A stretch of 36,285 nt of DNA, taken from contig CAUUGB010000008.1 in assembly GCA_963544615.1 (NCBI GenBank), positions 1 through 36,285 on the forward strand, in the 5' to 3' direction. The DNA comes from CAUUGB01 sp963544615. Its GTDB lineage: Bacteria > Patescibacteriota > Microgenomatia > UBA1400 > PJMF01. Shown here in pieces: positions 16,118 to 23,244 of the stretch. The notes beneath the pieces are model-generated. The model saw only the letters and a program-made list of their open reading frames with translations. It did no database searches and was not told the origin of the DNA. The position numbers and the translations under genes are program-made. Position 1 is the first letter of the stretch, and each line of letters starts with the position of its first letter.

Positions 16118-18185
16118 ATGGAGCAAAAAAGCGATAGCGCAGTTTCATGAGATAAAACTGCCACCAGTAATAAAGGTTAAAACCACATTTTTGGGTTTGA
16201 CAGTCTTTGATAAAATTAATGGTATGCTGGTTGATAATTTGCTCATCTAAATAAACAGTCACTTTAACTTTTTGAGCCTTACTGCTGGCAAAATCAACGA
16301 TTAAATATTCGCCACTTTGTTCACTAATAGTGGTGGTTAATTCCGGGTTAGTGGTGATGCTTAAGTTGCTAGGTTTCACCGGAAAGCGATTGTTATTGAG
16401 AGGATAAATTACTAGGCGTGCGGGTTGTAAAGCGGCAAAAACTTTGTCTGCATGATAGTATAATAGCGTGGCAGGCGCTTTAGCAGCTTGATATTTTACC
16501 TCTGGTAACAGTAGTGATGAATATTGCTGTTGTGCTAATGCTAATTGAGCTTCGCGCTGCTGTGGAGTAAAAATATAATTGCCAACTTCATTTTTGTTCA
16601 TGGTTATACCAGGTAATAAATGTTCATAAGTAAATGGTTGGCCAAATTGTTGGGGCAGCGTATTAGTTTGCCAATGGTGGGGATAAAAACTAAAGCTAAT
16701 TTGTTGCTGCTTATTATTTTGGTAACTAAGGTTAATTTGGGCAGCATGAGTTGATTCAATCACTAAAGTGCCCGCTTTAATTGCTGGGAATTTTAATCCA
16801 TTAGTTATGCCTGGTTTTTTTTCTCCTGTGGTGGATTTTAATTTGCTAAAAGCTGCTGCCACATCTTTTTGAGGGACATAATAGTTGAGTGGATGAGTTT
16901 TTTTGCCAATGTGTACCAACTGGGAGTGAATATTGTTAGCATAAATTGGGGGGACAATAGCATAAAATCCCGACTCGCTCACATGAGTATTGTAATAATC
17001 GGTGTAAGTAGGGTCGTAATAGCGCCAATCGCTCAGCACTAAATTATCTTGAGTAAGCACAAAGCGCAATCTGTAGTCAGCCGTTTCTATCCAAAAGCAA
17101 CCTAAAGGTTGCGCGGCATGAGTAAAATCTCTGCCAAGGCTTAAGCGTACCGGCACTACTTCGCGGTGGTGTAAATAGCGCTCTTGTACTTGGGTTAAAG
17201 AAACCACTTGAGCTTGTTTTGCCGCTACCAGTTCAGCCACAATATCAAGCTGAGCGGCAAACTCCTGTTGATACTGTTCACTCATGGAGTTTTCCAAACC
17301 AATAGTTGCCCAACCGCGCTGCCCATCGGGTTTATTTAAGGCTTGTAGGAGCAGGGGGCGAAAATAGTCACTCGTGGTTAATTCTTGGTGAGCGTAATCA
17401 TTGGGTTGGCTAGTGTAGGAGGAAGTGTCATCACCATAACTATGTAAGGGGTCACTAATAGTGTGTTTAATGACAATCAACTCGCGCGGCTGGCGACTGG
17501 GAATTACATACCAATTTTCACTAGGGTAGTATGGCTCATTAATAATGGAACCATCCATGGTATAGCTATCGGTGCCATATTGTTCGCGTACAGTTTGAAA
17601 AACTTTAACTCCCTGCTGGTGTAAATAATTCAGACTATTGGTATCAATTCCCCAAGCGCCAGCTAAAAGCAAGGGCTCGTGAGGGAAAGCTTGGCTAAAT
17701 TGTTCTCTGAGCGTATCCAGCAGTAAGCGTCTGACTGCTGGTGTGTAGCCTACCAACAAACTGTTGGCAGCTTGATACCAGCGTGAAGGTTCGCCACTAT
17801 AGGCAACCTTACTAGCAACTGCCAGCATGGGAGTGACTTCCACCCAAATGCCCGCATGCAGTTGGGGATTGGTTTTTTGTGCTTTTTTAAAAGCAGCGAT
17901 AATTTCTTGGTTGAGTAAAGCGTCATAGCGAAATAAAAAATTACCTGCAAAGCCATGTTTGGCTAATTGCTCTAGTTGATGGATAAAATTAGCTGCCGAA
18001 CCGGGGTCGCAACAACTTTCATCTCCGCGAACTTGGGAAATAATAAAGACATCTCCTTGTGCTTGGCTGGGTTGGCTCAAGGTAAAAAGAAAAGCCCAGC
18101 TTAACAGGCTTAAAATAGCCAGTAAGCTAGTTAAGGGCTTGATTTTAGTAGCCATGGTAACAAGCAGCAAATTTTTTGGCAACAT
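16116..18185 (-). CDS. Secreted glycoside hydrolase/deacetylase-like barrel protein
   Basis: A protein of up to 689 residues with an N-terminal signal peptide (LTSLLAILSLLSWAFLFTLSQPSQAQG). A second ATG at 18155 gives a neater signal peptide; the start is undecided. Residues ~45-330 look like a (beta/alpha)-barrel of the polysaccharide deacetylase/GH57 type: SQVRGDESCCDPG, GNFLFRYDAL, GIWVEVTPMLA, GAWGIDTNSLNYLHQQGV and a NEPYYPSENW segment. The C-terminal half is beta-rich, perhaps carbohydrate-binding, and ends in basic residues. The substrate is unknown; the family assignment rests on pattern memory, not on identified catalytic residues. Confidence 0.65.
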   Translation of the reverse strand: MLPKNLLLVTMATKIKPLTSLLAILSLLSWAFLFTLSQPSQAQGDVFIISQVRGDESCCDPGSAANFIHQLEQLAKHGFAGNFLFRYDALLNQEIIAAFKKAQKTNPQLHAGIWVEVTPMLAVASKVAYSGEPSRWYQAANSLLVGYTPAVRRLLLDTLREQFSQAFPHEPLLLAGAWGIDTNSLNYLHQQGVKVFQTVREQYGTDSYTMDGSIINEPYYPSENWYVIPSRQPRELIVIKHTISDPLHSYGDDTSSYTSQPNDYAHQELTTSDYFRPLLLQALNKPDGQRGWATIGLENSMSEQYQQEFAAQLDIVAELVAAKQAQVVSLTQVQERYLHHREVVPVRLSLGRDFTHAAQPLGCFWIETADYRLRFVLTQDNLVLSDWRYYDPTYTDYYNTHVSESGFYAIVPPIYANNIHSQLVHIGKKTHPLNYYVPQKDVAAAFSKLKSTTGEKKPGITNGLKFPAIKAGTLVIESTHAAQINLSYQNNKQQQISFSFYPHHWQTNTLPQQFGQPFTYEHLLPGITMNKNEVGNYIFTPQQREAQLALAQQQYSSLLLPEVKYQAAKAPATLLYYHADKVFAALQPARLVIYPLNNNRFPVKPSNLSITTNPELTTTISEQSGEYLIVDFASSKAQKVKVTVYLDEQIINQHTINFIKDCQTQKCGFNLYYWWQFYLMKLRYRFFAP

Positions 18186-18221
18186 AATTGCTCAATAGTA
18201 GGCGACTTTCTTTTGCCAGTT

Positions 18222-18227
18222 ATTATA
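18222..18227 (-). promoter_or_regulatory. -10 box of secreted barrel protein
   Basis: Minus-strand TATAAT. It would start transcription about 30 nt before ATG 18185. It is divergent from the giant GNAT gene promoter, both within 110 bp. Confidence 0.45.
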
Positions 18228-18259
18228 CTAAAACACTTGGTATTTGAGGAGATTATCAT

Positions 18260-18288
18260 TTGGTGATTGAGCTTAGCTGTGGTATAAA
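18260..18288 (+). promoter_or_regulatory. Promoter of giant GNAT protein (leaderless layout)
   Basis: TTGGTG (18260-18265), 17 bp, TATAAA (18283-18288), then 6 nt to ATG 18295. Confidence 0.65.
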
Positions 18289-18294
18289 AAAAGC

Positions 18295-21200
18295 ATGTCA
18301 GAAAAATATCTTCATCCCGCCGGTAGGTTAGAGCGTGACACTACCGGAAAATATCAGCAAGACACGCGTGAGGACAAAATTATTGCCGAAGAAAAATATC
18401 ATGCCGAGCAAGTTAATGGGATTGAAATTCCTCTCACTCGCGAAGAATTACAAAGCATGTTGCTAGATTTTTTTGCTGATAAAAAGCAACTATTGCTGCA
18501 ATATGCTTTTAAACCTAGGTTTGCAGATAATGAGCAACATCATTTAATTGACCCTGCTCATCAGGAATATTTAGATAAAGGTATTCCTGACAGTGAATGG
18601 GTAAAACTAGATTTAATCAATCGCTATGGACTTGGTAATCCATTACTGAAGCGCTATGGTTTGCAGGGTAAATTTCACCTGCGGTATAAAGATGACGCCG
18701 ATGAGGGCGCGCATTGGCATGCTTATATTGCTAATACTTATATTAATCACAATAATGGTGAAGAATATCATATTGATCGCTATCGAGATTATAATTATTT
18801 CCCTTACCAAAATAGAAAAGAATTATCTCAACTGTGGGCACTGGCTTTTTTAAGACAAAACTACACTGTTTCTCAGCGACCTTCTGCTGGCAAAGCCTTT
18901 ACTAATTTGTGGAATGAGATGCCAGTGAGTGGGAGTGATTATGGCAATAAAGTTTATAGCGATGATTTGGGTAAGTTAGTGCCTAATTCTGAGGATAATC
19001 TCCAAACCATGTTTACCACTGTGAGCCGGCGCATTGATGAAGTTTTGCAAAACATTGGTGATTTGTCATTAGAGCAGCAGCAGCGTTTTTTAGAGAATGA
19101 GCAGACTTTTCAAGCTGTCATTAGTGCCGTGCCGGCAGAAAAATGTTTATATCTGCTGCCTCGCAAAGGCAGGCAATTAGCCCAGTATTTCAATTTGCTC
19201 ACTGACTATCAAGCTCAAGATTACTCTTATTGGGCAGCGAATAAAGTTGACACTCTAACAGCTTTTAGCAAAGATGAGGAGGCTTCAGCGCAGACAGGCT
19301 TAAATTTGTTTAGTAATGAGCTTTTTTATGGGCGAGCCATGTTGCAGCCTAATCATGCCGATGAGTTGTCAGATAAGTATTGGTGGCAGCAATTAGGTAA
19401 GGTAGCACAAGAAAGCATTGGTAATTTTTTGGCTGAGCGAGCAGTGGCTGCTGCTGGTGACGAGATGGCAGATTTCTATGATAGTCGACTGTGTAACCGG
19501 GGCAAAGGTAGTCCCTATAGTTATGAGGATCATCACATTTACGATTTAATTTACAGCTTTGGTTTAGAAAAAGCTAAAGAAATTCTCTCTAGCAATGATA
19601 TTAGGGATATCAAGCGGCAGGTTGAGGGTTGGCAGTTGCTGCGACCACTGCAAATTGATTGGCAACATAAAAGCAGTGGAGAAATCAAACATTTATTAGC
19701 TCTCTCAGAGAGCATTCAGCATAATGGTTTATGGGAGTATTTGCAGCAAAAATACCCTAGCCCCCAGTTGGCAGATAAAGTTCGGCAGCAAAAATTAGCC
19801 GTTAAGCAGCAAAAAGATAATTTTTTTAAGGCTAGGGCGATGTATTTTTTAGCTAAACAAATTGTGGTGGCTCAAAATCCTGAGCAAAAATTTTATCAAG
19901 TGGACAATTTTATTCCTTGGGAGCGCTTGGATTTTGCCCAAACAATTGATAGTAAAAAAATTATTGAGTTATTTCAACAACATCAAGATATTTTTACCAG
20001 TTTTATTTTTAATGTTAACGATGAGCAATTTACAAATTGGCGCTCATCAGCTCAAGAGCCACATCTTTCTGTGGATTTGTTGTGCTCACTTTTGGAAAAA
20101 AATATTGATTTAAGCTCACTAGCTTTAAGTTTTCAACCAGATAAACAAGCAGCGGCTTTACTGGCAGGAGAATTAACTTCTCCAGAACAAGTAAGAGAGC
20201 ATGCTTTGGCTACTTGGCCACAAGAGTTGCGCACTAATTTGCAAGATGATGAATTGCAAGTATTTTTGCAACACTGTGATCAATATTTGCGCATTGATAG
20301 AAATTTACTTTTTCAATTAGTGCAAAATAAAAATAGTTTACCTCAAGAGATTGCCCAAATGCAAGTTGAGAGTAAAACTGATCTTGACTTTAAGTTTGCT
20401 TTTGTCCAACAACCACCTTTATCAAGAGAGTATTTTACTAAACTGAGTAGCAAAATTGGCGTTGCTAGTGCTAGAGCTTATTTAATGCGTTTTCAGTCTT
20501 TATGGGCAGGGCGACATGCTGCTGATTGGCATGATTTGCTGATGTGGACAGATAATGCCAGGCAATTTGACAATCAGGAGCTAAAGGAACTGCTGGCTAA
20601 TACCCAAACTGTTGATGACCATCAATTGTTGATTAATTTAATTGGCAGATATCGTCGTGAAGATGATAAATTGCGCAGTTCTGGACCAATTCAATCAGTG
20701 CGTACTCTAGCCAGTAGGGTAAGTGCCATTGAAAGTGGGACTAACTTGGCCAATTTACCAGCGGAAATTAGTCAAATTTTAACTGCTCCTGGGTTTAATC
20801 ATGGCGACTTAAAAAGAATGCAAAACGAGGTGTGGTTCCGTGATCTCTGTGATGGAGTGCTAGATAAAGAGCAACCCTTTACTCCAACTAGCAAAGAATA
20901 TATCTCCAGAGATTTAAGTCAGTGTTTAAAAGAAGCCTTAGGAGAGCGCTCTAAAGGAATTGCAGGTACTGCTGATGATCCTAAAAAACTTTTTGCTTCT
21001 TTGCGCCAATTGCTTAATTCAACTGCTGCTGGTAGTGAGTCACTAAAAGTAACCGATTTACTGCAAAATGTGCCTCATCATTTACGCTCAGAAGTCATTG
21101 CTTTGCTTCAAACACAACACGTTGATTTGGGAGAATTACTCACTGCGAGTGTGCATGCTAAATCTGATCCCGAAGGTTGGGTGTGTGGCAATTATACTGA

Positions 21201-22119
21201 TTGTTGTATGCCTTTTGGCAGCGATAAAAATGATGATTATATGCGCAATAAAAGTACTCAGTATTTTACTATTAAAAATTCTGCCGGGAGAATTATTGCT
21301 CAATCGGTAATTGTGGATGCCTATGATCAACGCAACCAGCAAGATGTAATTGTTTTAGATAATATTGAAGTAGCTCATAATGCTACTTTTTTATCTCCTC
21401 AGTTAGCTAAGGTTTACAGTGAGTTTTGGTCTGGTTACACTAGTTTGCCAGTTAAAGTTGGCGCCAGCTATAATGATTTGCTTCCCCTGGAAGCAAAACT
21501 GGAGCCTAATCATTATCTTCCTAAAACACAGTTGCGTTATTCTGACGCTCGAGGTTCGCAGGTGTATCATGTGCCCAAGTTAGAGAGTGTGCCTGCGCCC
21601 GAAACCTTATTAACTCTAGCTAATATTTCTCGTCGCGACGCCAAGCTAATAGCACAAATTGAGAGGAGTGCTTATCCAGCAGAAATGGTTCAGGGTATTG
21701 ATTATATTCAAGAGATTTTAGAAAAAACACAACAACTGCAGGTTCCTGGTGGGGCAGCGAGTTTTTATGTTCGTGAGGGCAAGGAAGTGGCCGGTTACAC
21801 TTTACTGCTGCCTGAAGCGTCTGAGTTTGTGCCGGGACAACAAGTGGCACATATATACGATATGGCGGTTTTACCTAAATATCGCTCTGGTAAGGTGATG
21901 TTTAAAATGTGGGAGAGAATCTTAGAGTCGGCAGCTAATTATCAATTACCCATTGAAGCAGAAGCACGTGGAAGTACTACCTACGCTTTGCTAGAAAATG
22001 CTCGGGTGAATAGATGGCTGGCTAAACACGGTTTTAGCAAAACTAACAGTAAACAATTAAAGGGTTATTTAGGTGGTGAGGATTTTTATTTAGTGCGTTT
22101 GGAGAAAACGGAGTCATAA
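18295..22119 (+). CDS. 1274-residue orphan protein ending in GNAT acetyltransferase domain
   Basis: No signal peptide or transmembrane helix, so probably cytosolic. Residues 1-~950 are hydrophilic, helix-rich and unrecognised, with a Trp/His/Tyr-rich patch (GAHWHAYIANTYINHNN). Around residues 960-1095 is a distinctive segment with WVCGNYTDCCMPFG, then IAQSVIVDAYD and LDNIEV, and VGASYNDLL, which resembles an acetyltransferase-like strand order and may be a degenerate first GNAT unit. Residues ~1104-1274 are a recognisable GNAT domain (IERSAYPAEM, VAGYTLLLP, HIYDMAVLPKYRSGKVMFKMWERIL, final WLAKHGF). The substrate is unknown. Transcription from a promoter with no room for a leader is likely. 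No terminator with a T-tract follows on this strand. Confidence 0.85.
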   Translation: MSEKYLHPAGRLERDTTGKYQQDTREDKIIAEEKYHAEQVNGIEIPLTREELQSMLLDFFADKKQLLLQYAFKPRFADNEQHHLIDPAHQEYLDKGIPDSEWVKLDLINRYGLGNPLLKRYGLQGKFHLRYKDDADEGAHWHAYIANTYINHNNGEEYHIDRYRDYNYFPYQNRKELSQLWALAFLRQNYTVSQRPSAGKAFTNLWNEMPVSGSDYGNKVYSDDLGKLVPNSEDNLQTMFTTVSRRIDEVLQNIGDLSLEQQQRFLENEQTFQAVISAVPAEKCLYLLPRKGRQLAQYFNLLTDYQAQDYSYWAANKVDTLTAFSKDEEASAQTGLNLFSNELFYGRAMLQPNHADELSDKYWWQQLGKVAQESIGNFLAERAVAAAGDEMADFYDSRLCNRGKGSPYSYEDHHIYDLIYSFGLEKAKEILSSNDIRDIKRQVEGWQLLRPLQIDWQHKSSGEIKHLLALSESIQHNGLWEYLQQKYPSPQLADKVRQQKLAVKQQKDNFFKARAMYFLAKQIVVAQNPEQKFYQVDNFIPWERLDFAQTIDSKKIIELFQQHQDIFTSFIFNVNDEQFTNWRSSAQEPHLSVDLLCSLLEKNIDLSSLALSFQPDKQAAALLAGELTSPEQVREHALATWPQELRTNLQDDELQVFLQHCDQYLRIDRNLLFQLVQNKNSLPQEIAQMQVESKTDLDFKFAFVQQPPLSREYFTKLSSKIGVASARAYLMRFQSLWAGRHAADWHDLLMWTDNARQFDNQELKELLANTQTVDDHQLLINLIGRYRREDDKLRSSGPIQSVRTLASRVSAIESGTNLANLPAEISQILTAPGFNHGDLKRMQNEVWFRDLCDGVLDKEQPFTPTSKEYISRDLSQCLKEALGERSKGIAGTADDPKKLFASLRQLLNSTAAGSESLKVTDLLQNVPHHLRSEVIALLQTQHVDLGELLTASVHAKSDPEGWVCGNYTDCCMPFGSDKNDDYMRNKSTQYFTIKNSAGRIIAQSVIVDAYDQRNQQDVIVLDNIEVAHNATFLSPQLAKVYSEFWSGYTSLPVKVGASYNDLLPLEAKLEPNHYLPKTQLRYSDARGSQVYHVPKLESVPAPETLLTLANISRRDAKLIAQIERSAYPAEMVQGIDYIQEILEKTQQLQVPGGAASFYVREGKEVAGYTLLLPEASEFVPGQQVAHIYDMAVLPKYRSGKVMFKMWERILESAANYQLPIEAEARGSTTYALLENARVNRWLAKHGFSKTNSKQLKGYLGGEDFYLVRLEKTES

Positions 22120-22186
22120 AAAAGTCGGTCTGACGTGACCGTTCCCTCCATTAGCTATAAACGGTGTTCGGCCAGTCAGACCGATA
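22118..22186 (-). ncRNA. Candidate ~68-nt small RNA gene
   Basis: On the minus strand a near-consensus promoter starts transcription near 22186. The transcript folds into a perfect 10-bp outer stem (UCGGUCUGAC with GUCAGACCGA) and an inner 6-bp stem (ACCGUU with AACGGU). The inner stem is capped by a 16-nt loop containing GGAGGG, and an asymmetric internal loop holds GGCCGAAC. Six U residues follow the outer stem (22123-22118), so the whole RNA also is its own terminator. No known RNA family recognised. It converges with the end of the GNAT gene, touching its stop codon. Confidence 0.7.
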
Positions 22187-22192
22187 AGGGGT

Positions 22193-22221
22193 ATTATACT
22201 CTATATTATAAGATTAGTCAA
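22193..22221 (-). promoter_or_regulatory. Strong promoter of candidate small RNA
   Basis: TTGACT (22221-22216), exactly 17 bp, TATAAT (22198-22193). This is the closest match to the consensus promoter in the window, and no open reading frame follows it. Confidence 0.75.
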
Positions 22222-22364
22222 TGGTGGCAGGGTTGAAGAGAAGTATTTTTTGTGGCTGGGTAAAATTCACTACTTGTTGATGAGCCGGAGAGTAATGGGA
22301 GGCAGGCTTAATTAACCTGCATATTTTCCTTAGTGGGGTATTAATTTTTGCCAGAAATAAAAAA
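22199..22364. other. Noncoding stretch between sRNA and small GC-rich gene
   Basis: No gene seen. It contains the sRNA -35 region and one inverted repeat, GCAGG (22302-22306) with CCTGC (22316-22320), around a TTAATTAA centre. Confidence 0.4.
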
Positions 22365-22391
22365 AATGAGGTTTTTAACCAGAACCTCATT
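22365..22391 (-). terminator. Terminator of small GC-rich gene
   Basis: Nine-bp arms AATGAGGTT (22365-22373) and AACCTCATT (22383-22391) with a 9-nt loop. On the minus strand it is followed by a T-rich run. Confidence 0.85.
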
Positions 22392-22404
22392 AAACTGGGA
22401 CATA

Positions 22405-22761
22405 TTAAAAAATGTCATCTGTAAACTCTAATACCACCCGCTTAATGCGCCTAAAGCGCACAAAGCGGTAGCCTTGCCCTCTGGCACCGCGGAACTCCAC
22501 TTTTGCCGGGTCGTTTTCTTCCACTGCTTCCGACCACAGCATGGGAATGCGCTCATTACACAGCACCTGAATGACTGACAGCGGCGCCACGATGACCATG
22601 TCATCGTATTTGCCGTTTCTAAAACGCGCGGCAATAACATGTGCGTCGTCGAATGGGCGCGGCTCTTGTTCGATTATGGTATCTTTTCCGTACAGCTGGC
22701 GTAATTGCTCCAGCTGGCGCGGGTGCGGCCGGTGCCGCGACATCCACAAAATCTTTTTCAT
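22405..22761 (-). CDS. Small hypothetical protein, GC-rich and likely transferred
   Basis: A 118-residue protein of no recognised family. ATG 22761 is chosen because a strong Shine-Dalgarno, GGAGGTG (22774-22768), lies 6 nt upstream; a TTG at 22776 would overlap it. The sequence begins KKILWMSRHRPHPRQLEQL and has an alternating middle part (DDMVIVAPLSVIQVL) and a basic YRFVRFRRIKRVVLEF stretch near the end. The compact alpha/beta look is suggestive only. Codons are visibly richer in G and C than the neighbours. It has its own promoter (TGATACAAT, 22805-22797) and terminator, so it is a self-contained cassette. Confidence 0.75.
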   Translation of the reverse strand: MKKILWMSRHRPHPRQLEQLRQLYGKDTIIEQEPRPFDDAHVIAARFRNGKYDDMVIVAPLSVIQVLCNERIPMLWSEAVEENDPAKVEFRGARGQGYRFVRFRRIKRVVLEFTDDIF

Positions 22762-22796
22762 TGCTGTCACCTCCAATAAATTTACAGAACAACTTT

Positions 22797-22805
22797 ATTG
22801 TATCA
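22797..22805 (-). promoter_or_regulatory. Extended -10 promoter of small GC-rich gene
   Basis: Minus-strand TGATACAAT; the leader is about 29 nt and includes the strong Shine-Dalgarno. Confidence 0.55.
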
Positions 22806-23000
22806 TATATGACTTTAATATCATTTTTTAATTAAAAAGATGCCTAACTGTGATCAAAAACTTGATTTGTGAGCTATCAATTTATGCAAATTAATTGGAG
22901 AATTTTTAACTGAAAAATACTCACCCTTTTTCTCAGCTATCATGTTGTAATTGAGAAGATTTTAAGCCGCCAAATGTTTTAGGCGTCTATTTTGGTAATG

Positions 23001-23072
23001 CTCCCCGACTAGGATTCGAACCTAGAACCTACCGGTTAACAGCCGGGCGCTCTGCCGTTGAGCTATCGGGGA
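23001..23072 (-). tRNA. tRNA-Asn (GTT)
   Basis: Acceptor stem TCCCCGA (23072-23066) pairs with TCGGGGA (23008-23002); discriminator G. The D-arm contains AGCTCAACGGCAGAGC, the anticodon loop CTGTTAA gives GTT, and the T-arm contains GGTTCGAATCC. CCA is not encoded (GCA follows the acceptor stem). Confidence 0.96.
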
Positions 23073-23168
23073 TAAAATGCGGCAACAGTGGAAATTATAT
23101 CACAATGATGGGGTCTAAAACATCAGTGTATCAACTCACTACATTTAGCAAAAATTGACTAAAGTGTC

Positions 23169-23177
23169 TGCTATAAT
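23169..23177 (+). promoter_or_regulatory. cas operon promoter, extended -10
   Basis: TGCTATAAT is an extended -10 with perfect TATAAT. The nearby TTGACT (23155-23160) is only 11 bp upstream, too close to act as its -35. Transcription from about 23184 gives a ~60-nt leader before cas3. No other convincing promoter appears inside the tightly overlapped cas genes. Confidence 0.6.
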
Positions 23178-23244
23178 CACTGGTGTAAGCTAGTGATTAA
23201 TACAAATGCCAGAAAATAATTATATGGAGTACTAATAAAATAAA

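Noticed and set aside
22302..22320. GCAGG/CCTGC inverted repeat as a terminator
   Set aside because: The stem is only 5 bp, no gene ends just before it, and the T-run is weak.
22950..23000. CGCC/GGCG hairpin after tRNA-Asn as terminator
   Set aside because: A four-bp stem without a real T-run on the minus strand; too weak to list.
23155..23177. TTGACT as -35 of the cas promoter
   Set aside because: Its spacing to TATAAT is only 11 bp; the extended -10 is the better explanation.
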